Source of the DNA: Psilocybe azurescens
Taxonomy: Eukaryota > Basidiomycota > Agaricomycetes > Agaricales > Agrocybaceae
Length of the DNA: 64,000 nt
Direction of reading: 5' to 3'
NCBI GenBank assembly: GCA_023853785.1
Contig: JAJIRX010000667.1
Coordinates: forward strand, 124,001-188,000
The notes under the pieces were generated by a model that saw nothing but the letters and a program-made list of their open reading frames with translations, ran no database searches and was not told where the DNA came from. Position numbers and translations under genes: made by a program. Of the stretch, positions 59,049 to 64,000 are shown piece by piece; the first letter of the stretch is position 1, and each line of letters begins with the position of its first letter.

Positions 59049-60582
59049 TATACAAAAGTCCCTAGTAGTTCTTTACCAGAACCCCCTGGGCCGAAGGCAG
59101 TGAGAGCTAGTCCCTTTGAGACGCTTGGTGCCCAGAAAGAACTCATAATATACAAAATAATTAAAACCAGAATGACCATAGAGATAAGAGGTGAATAGGC
59201 GGTTGGTCGCTGGTCGCGGATAGACCTTCTCAATGTGTCTGCTGATAGCGAGTAGATAAAATAAGGCTGCATTCTAGCCTCTATCTGCAGCTTCCCGACG
59301 TAATAGATGACACGGTACTGGGCAGTGCAGGCTGCCGACTATACATTTACAATGTTGATTCACCCTAATGAGACCGGCTGTGGAGCGGTTTCTCACTATT
59401 TTGACTGGAATTGAATGAGATTGAGAAAATTCTAGCAAAAATGCTCTTTACATAGATCCAGAGCTATTCTATTTTTGAGGCGTGTGACTCACTATGTTAA
59501 GGTATTATGTGTTATGATAAATGAACAATGAGTTAAATATAGGTCAGGTTGGATAGACTCGAAGATCCCCTTTCTTCGGAAAATAGATGTTGTTCAACAG
59601 AACATTATGCAGACATGTATACACGTAAAATATACATCTAGCTGAACCTTAATTCGATATTCCAGTCCGAATCACCAGGAGAATGGACGAATGAAGAAAT
59701 AATATTCCATAGCCAGAACCAAGCGCTCGGTAGTCACAGAATCCATGCTGATCGAAGCTTTATAAGAACGAAAGAAGCGCCCAGCGAATCTCAGGAATAC
59801 GACCGATTCTCAAATAACAACGAAACCCTTGCACACAGAGAACTGTGTTCAAAATAGGAGTTTTTCGAAGTCGCGATGGCAATTGCAAGACGATGTGTAC
59901 TTCATCTCCTGCCAACGGTAAGAGTTTGATCGACAGACTAGTACAACCATTTCTCTCAGTGGTTTGACCCCTACACTTCACGAGGGAGTCGTGTTACAGG
60001 TACCACGTCGTGTCCATCTGATTATCAGAAAGAGCTATCCGACATGTTGTCGTACCCTGTTAATCATATTGACACAAAATTAGGACAATCATTCGACAAT
60101 TCTGACACAGTTGCGAACCTCATTATTGAGAAGCCCTAAAATCTCAAAGGCTATGCCTGAGCAATCCAACTGTAAGAATTCAACACAAAATATAGAGCCG
60201 GCATCCTCAACACCAGTGGGACATTTTATACCGAAAGAGTGGAAACCTCTGCAGAGGTCCCTGGTCATGATTTGCCGAGTACGTGCGCAGCACTAAGCTG
60301 CGTAGATATTTATTCGCGAACATACGTGGTATCTCCTCTTTCTCCAAAGAGTAAGAACAGAGCTAAATAGTCTCCCACCTTTTCCGTTTACACACACTTG
60401 GATCCGACTCCCGCATAGATGTTTTCCTATGGCAGTGTCTTTCTATTTCGACTACTCATGCCGTAGTTGATTTCTTATCAAAACAATGAAAAAGTTGATT
60501 GAATTACCGTTCTCTACGGTGCATTTGGATGGATGTTCAGAATATCTTCAAAAGATAAAATGTAATAATGGAGGTAAAAAAA
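59049..60582. other. Gene-poor region
   Basis: No gene recognised. Short open frames only, AT-rich. Confidence 0.45.
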
Positions 60583-60686
60583 CGATGAATGTGGGACTCG
60601 AACACACAATCTTCAGCTGCTGAGAACCAACGACTTAAGTCGTTGAATCACCGGAAACTGACGCGTTGCCATTACGCCAATCCACC
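60583..60686 (-). tRNA. tRNA-Arg(CCG), with a 32-nt intron
   Basis: The coding strand folds as a cloverleaf: acceptor GGTGGAT/ATTCATC, D-arm GCGT-AATGGCA-ACGC, anticodon stem TCAGT/GCTGA, T-arm GTGTG-TTCGAGT-CCCAC (one T-C mismatch), discriminator G, then a T7 Pol III terminator. Without the intron it is 72 nt. The A box TGGCGTAATGG and B-box core GTTCGAGTC are present. The intron begins one base after the anticodon, the standard position, so the anticodon reads CCG. The T-stem mismatch leaves some chance of a decaying copy or a base error. Confidence 0.8.
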
Positions 60687-62056
60687 AACGAATAATCTCT
60701 GTAAACTAAGCCATATAAACCTGGCCTATCCTTTATGCCTCAGAGCCCAAACGACATCCTGATTAGCCCTGATTAGCCACGTTTGGAGCAATGGGGGTAA
60801 AATTGCACGAGTTCGTATGGATTCTGTCCGATATCTCGCCAAGTCAGGTAAATGATGAAAGAAACCTATATTTCTATAAATCTTCGAAACAAGTAGGCAC
60901 GTATTCGAAGTTATGTGTGACCGAAATCTTTGTGTGCCCAATTGTGATCGTCGGATCGAGGTATCATGCGCCAGCATCTGATGTAATAGCTCGGCTAGCG
61001 AGTCTATACGGTAGTATACCATAGAAGGCAGGGTCTGGTGGTGGATGCGGCATGCTGCATACTCACGACGAAGGCATGGCAAATTTACACACATAAATTT
61101 CCAGAAGGGCATAATGATATCCCGCGAAGCATGAGATGGCCTTCAGAATAGAACCTGTTTACAAAATTAAAGTAGCTATGGGAAAGATAGGTAGTAACTG
61201 TAGTTGCAAGGCTCAGGGTTCAACAAACGGATACGAACGTTTAATGTAATAACATAGAAAACAGGCTTTGACTTGGAAGTTATCGAGGGAGGGTGGATGT
61301 CCCATTTAGGAAGAGCCCCAGATCCAGGTGCAGTGTGTAGAGGGCACAGCCTTTGGTCTAAAGTTGAACTCCATGAGGGTTGAATGAATGGCTGTCTCGG
61401 AACGTATATCAGGAGATCCCGCGCTGTATTTGGGTCAGATTTCGTACTGCACTGGAGTCAAGCTGCTGTAGTTAATGTACATTGTGCGTCATTGAAGTTG
61501 CGCTGAATTGTGCTCCATATGAAAGACGGGTAAAGTCAGTCCATGTGAGATTCCACAGTTTCGGTGCAGTGGACAGAATGACGCAGTAATGCTGCAACTC
61601 CAATTCTTTGCGCAGGCACACAGGTCAGCGATCGCAAAATTTAAGTGGATTTAGAAAATGCTCGGCGAGGGGCCAGTGGGGAGAGAATGAACGTTCACTG
61701 CTGAAGGGCCTTGGAGAGCAGGCCAAGAGCCTAAGCACGTTTGTGTTGTCAGCGGCTATGTTGGTTTTCCTCCAAATCAGGAAATAGCATAGCAAGTGAG
61801 CTCTCACCGATTCTGGCCAGAGAGCGCACCTCGACACCGACCACCGACCTTCAGCTGCGAACTCCATAACAGTCGGTGACCTTCGTAGGACCGACGCGGT
61901 TCATCGGGACATATTGTTTGGACCAATCTCACTGTTCGTTATATATTGTTCAGGAAGGTTCAAGTGCACAGCCTCGTCCTGCTTGGCGGTACTATTTGAG
62001 CTGGTCAAGCGAGAGACATCTCATTCCTTCTCATCCACCCCAGTCGTAAATTTATC
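60687..62056. other. Gene-poor region before the Ca2+ ATPase gene
   Basis: An open frame at 60726-61112 (minus) shows no known domain and no intron context. The right end is the promoter of the P-type ATPase. Nothing else recognised. Confidence 0.45.
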
Positions 62057-64000
62057 ATGGCTCACGGGGACGAGGAGAGTGGTATACCCTCCATCAACAT
62101 CACAGTCGACGTGCCCGCGAACTCAAATCCACACGTGTCGTCCTCATTGCCTCCATCGTCTGGCTTACTGTCACCTAATAGCCCATCAAATCCATATGGC
62201 CCTCCCTCTCCATCTCCTTCAGACATCTCTGACTTGAGCTTTATTCCCCTTCCCCCACCCTTTCAAATCACTCCGGACACTTCCCTACTACTGTTCAGTT
62301 GCGCGAGAACAGACCCGAAGACAAGTCTGGCCTCTCTTCTCTTGGACTTCTTGACCCTGGGTTGGCTACGCACAATCGCAAGGCTAGCAACGCTACGTCA
62401 ATGACCGACGTGGAGTCGGATTTCCGGCACGTTCCCTCAACGACGACTTCTGTTACTCATGTTGACTATTATCCTGCTTCGCCTACTCATAGTGAGAAAA
62501 GGTCTCGCGAGTCCGAGAGCGACAACAGCAAACTCGAGAAGAAGAAAGGGAAGAAGAGCAAGAAAGATGACAAGGACTCCGAGCCCACCATGACAACCCA
62601 CCAGCTCGAACTTTCTCAAGACGAAGCCATTGACCCCGCCCCTTTCCGCTTCAAGCCGTACCAGCTCGCTCACATTCTCGACCCCAAGAACTTGGACGCC
62701 CTCAAATCTTTTGGCGGAATCGACGGGCTTTTGCGTGGTCTTGGTACTGACGCAGAACGTGGTCTCTCCAGTACCGACGCGTCGACACAGGCGGGCGATC
62801 ATCATCACCACCTTTCGGGCGCCTCGCACAAAAAGGAGTCGCACGAGCAAGAAGCGCGTCATAGCTCAGATCCTGAAAAGCTGCCTGAGATTGTCCTAAC
62901 AGAACCGAGCGGAAAACTCGCGTCGCCCACCGAAAGCGACGATGGCTCAGCTATTACTGCGACACTGGCGGACAGGAGACGGGTTTTTGGTGAAAATCTC
63001 CTTCCAACCCGGATAAGCAAGACTTTGCTTCAGCTCATGTGGACTGCGATGAAAGACAAAGTTTTGGTATGTCTTATTGTTATTATCACTATTGTTTTAA
63101 ACAGTTCCTTACTCCCTTGCTCTAGATTTTGCTTTCAATCGCTGCTGCTATTTCTCTGGCACTTGGTCTTTTCCAAGATTTCGGAACACCTCGTGAACCT
63201 GGCGAACCTCCCGTGGATTGGGTTGAGGGTGTGGCCATCATTATTGCTATCAGCATCGTCGTGAGTAGCATATTTCTGCTTATTTTCTTCTAGGTCTTGT
63301 GCTTATTTTTTCCAGGTTATTGTTGGGTCAGTCAATGATTGGCAAAAGGAGCGTCAATTCAAGGCTCTGAACGAACGCAAGGAGGAGCGAGGCGTCAAAG
63401 TCATCCGAGATGGAATTGAGAAAGTAATCGACATCAAGGTTTGTTTGTTTCCTTGTATTTTTTCCGTCCAAGTTTCATTTTCAACCCTCTAAACCCTATA
63501 CAGGAAGTCGTCGTTGGTGATATTGCCCTTCTGGAACCGGGAGAGATTGTTCCTTGCGACGGTATCTTCCTTTCTGGTCACAACATCAAGTGTGATGAAT
63601 CTGGTGCTACCGGCGAATCGGACGCCATCAAGAAGGTCTCGTATCATGAGCTCATCGAGTACCATCGCAAGGCCCTTGCCGCTGGTCAGGACCCTCACGC
63701 TGGACATACGGACTGCTTCATGATCTCTGGCAGTAAAATTCTGGAAGGTGTCGGTAAGTACGTCGTTGTCGCTGTCGGAACTAAGAGTTTCAACGGTCGT
63801 ATCATGATGGGTACGTTATATCTTTTTTCTTTGCGGTCATCAGCGGTAATAAACTTATTTCGTCACAGCTTTACGTGGTGATACTGAGAACACACCTCTT
63901 CAATTGAAGCTGAATGCACTGGCTGAACTTATCGCGAAAATTGGCTCCGTGGCTGGTGCCATTTTATTCTTCTCCCTGATGATCAGATACTTCGTGCAAC
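62057..64000 (+). CDS. Plasma-membrane-type Ca2+ ATPase (P-type IIB), 5' part
   Basis: A P-type pump that removes Ca2+ from the cytosol, in fungi mainly at the vacuole (Pmc1-like). About 380 hydrophilic N-terminal residues (Pro/Ser-rich, then a Lys/Glu/Ser block) lead into FRFKPYQLAHILDPKNL and GLGTDAERGLS, the IIB N-terminal signature. They are followed by DRRRVFGENLLP, TM1 (ILLSIAAAISLALGLF), TM2 (WVEGVAIIIAISIVV) and the actuator motif ESGATGESD. The phosphorylated DKTGT site lies beyond the window. One C is missing at CCC (62283-62285): adding it joins TPDTS to PTTVQLRENRPEDKSG. Introns at 63067-63124, 63260-63315, 63439-63503 and about 63812-63868. Confidence 0.9.

Noticed and set aside
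60583..60686. tRNA-Trp
   Set aside because: Arm sequences resemble fungal tRNA-Trp types, but the bases after U33 read CCG, not CCA, with the intron in the normal place.
60726..61112. 128-codon minus-strand open frame
   Set aside because: Composition is not protein-like for this genome, and there is no recognisable family.

Overview
The window is nuclear DNA of a filamentous basidiomycete, most probably a mushroom-forming agaricomycete. The genes are cut by many short (about 50-80 nt) GT-AG introns and the gene set is typical of that group: a fungal PIN-like carrier, an Sfk1-type protein, an F-box protein, a palmitoylated casein kinase and an Hst3/4-type sirtuin. No operon, prophage, insertion sequence or CRISPR array was seen.

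Layout: an acidic partial gene at the left edge (1-552). Then on the minus strand an Hst3/4-like sirtuin, a small mitochondrial-type protein, 6-phosphofructo-2-kinase/fructose-2,6-bisphosphatase (17 exons, one of 9 nt) and a Yck-type casein kinase I (to 11.1 kb). A gene-poor stretch follows (11.1-15.1 kb). Next come a PIN-like auxin efflux carrier, an F-box protein and a DsbA/FrnE-type oxidoreductase, another gene-poor stretch (20.9-24.2 kb), an Sfk1/Frag1/DRAM protein, and a C2-domain cytokinesis protein of the Inn1/Fic1 type.

The most notable locus is 27.9-40.9 kb. Two tandem paralogous NRPS-independent siderophore (IucA/IucC) synthetases share the same seven-exon structure, and a full-length ABCC (Yor1/MRP-like) transporter is divergently transcribed next to them. 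The only two exact copies of the fungal iron-GATA site ATCWGATAA that I found by eye in the window lie in the upstream regions of the two synthetases. I infer a small iron-responsive carboxylate siderophore locus.

To the right are a Dbp6-like DEAD-box helicase, a C3HC zinc-finger (NIPA/Rsm1-like) protein, a Mup1-like amino-acid permease, a long PPR-like protein, ribosomal protein P0, trehalose-6-phosphate synthase, a 4.9 kb gene-poor stretch with a MITE-like fold-back element and an intron-containing tRNA, and the 5' part of a plasma-membrane-type Ca2+ ATPase running off the end.

Fourteen places, mostly in short homopolymers, need a one-base insertion or deletion to keep otherwise well-conserved proteins in frame. 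In the five cases where I summed the exons, the correction gives a total divisible by three. This looks like uncorrected sequencing error rather than mass pseudogenisation, and single-exon gene calls here would be badly truncated.
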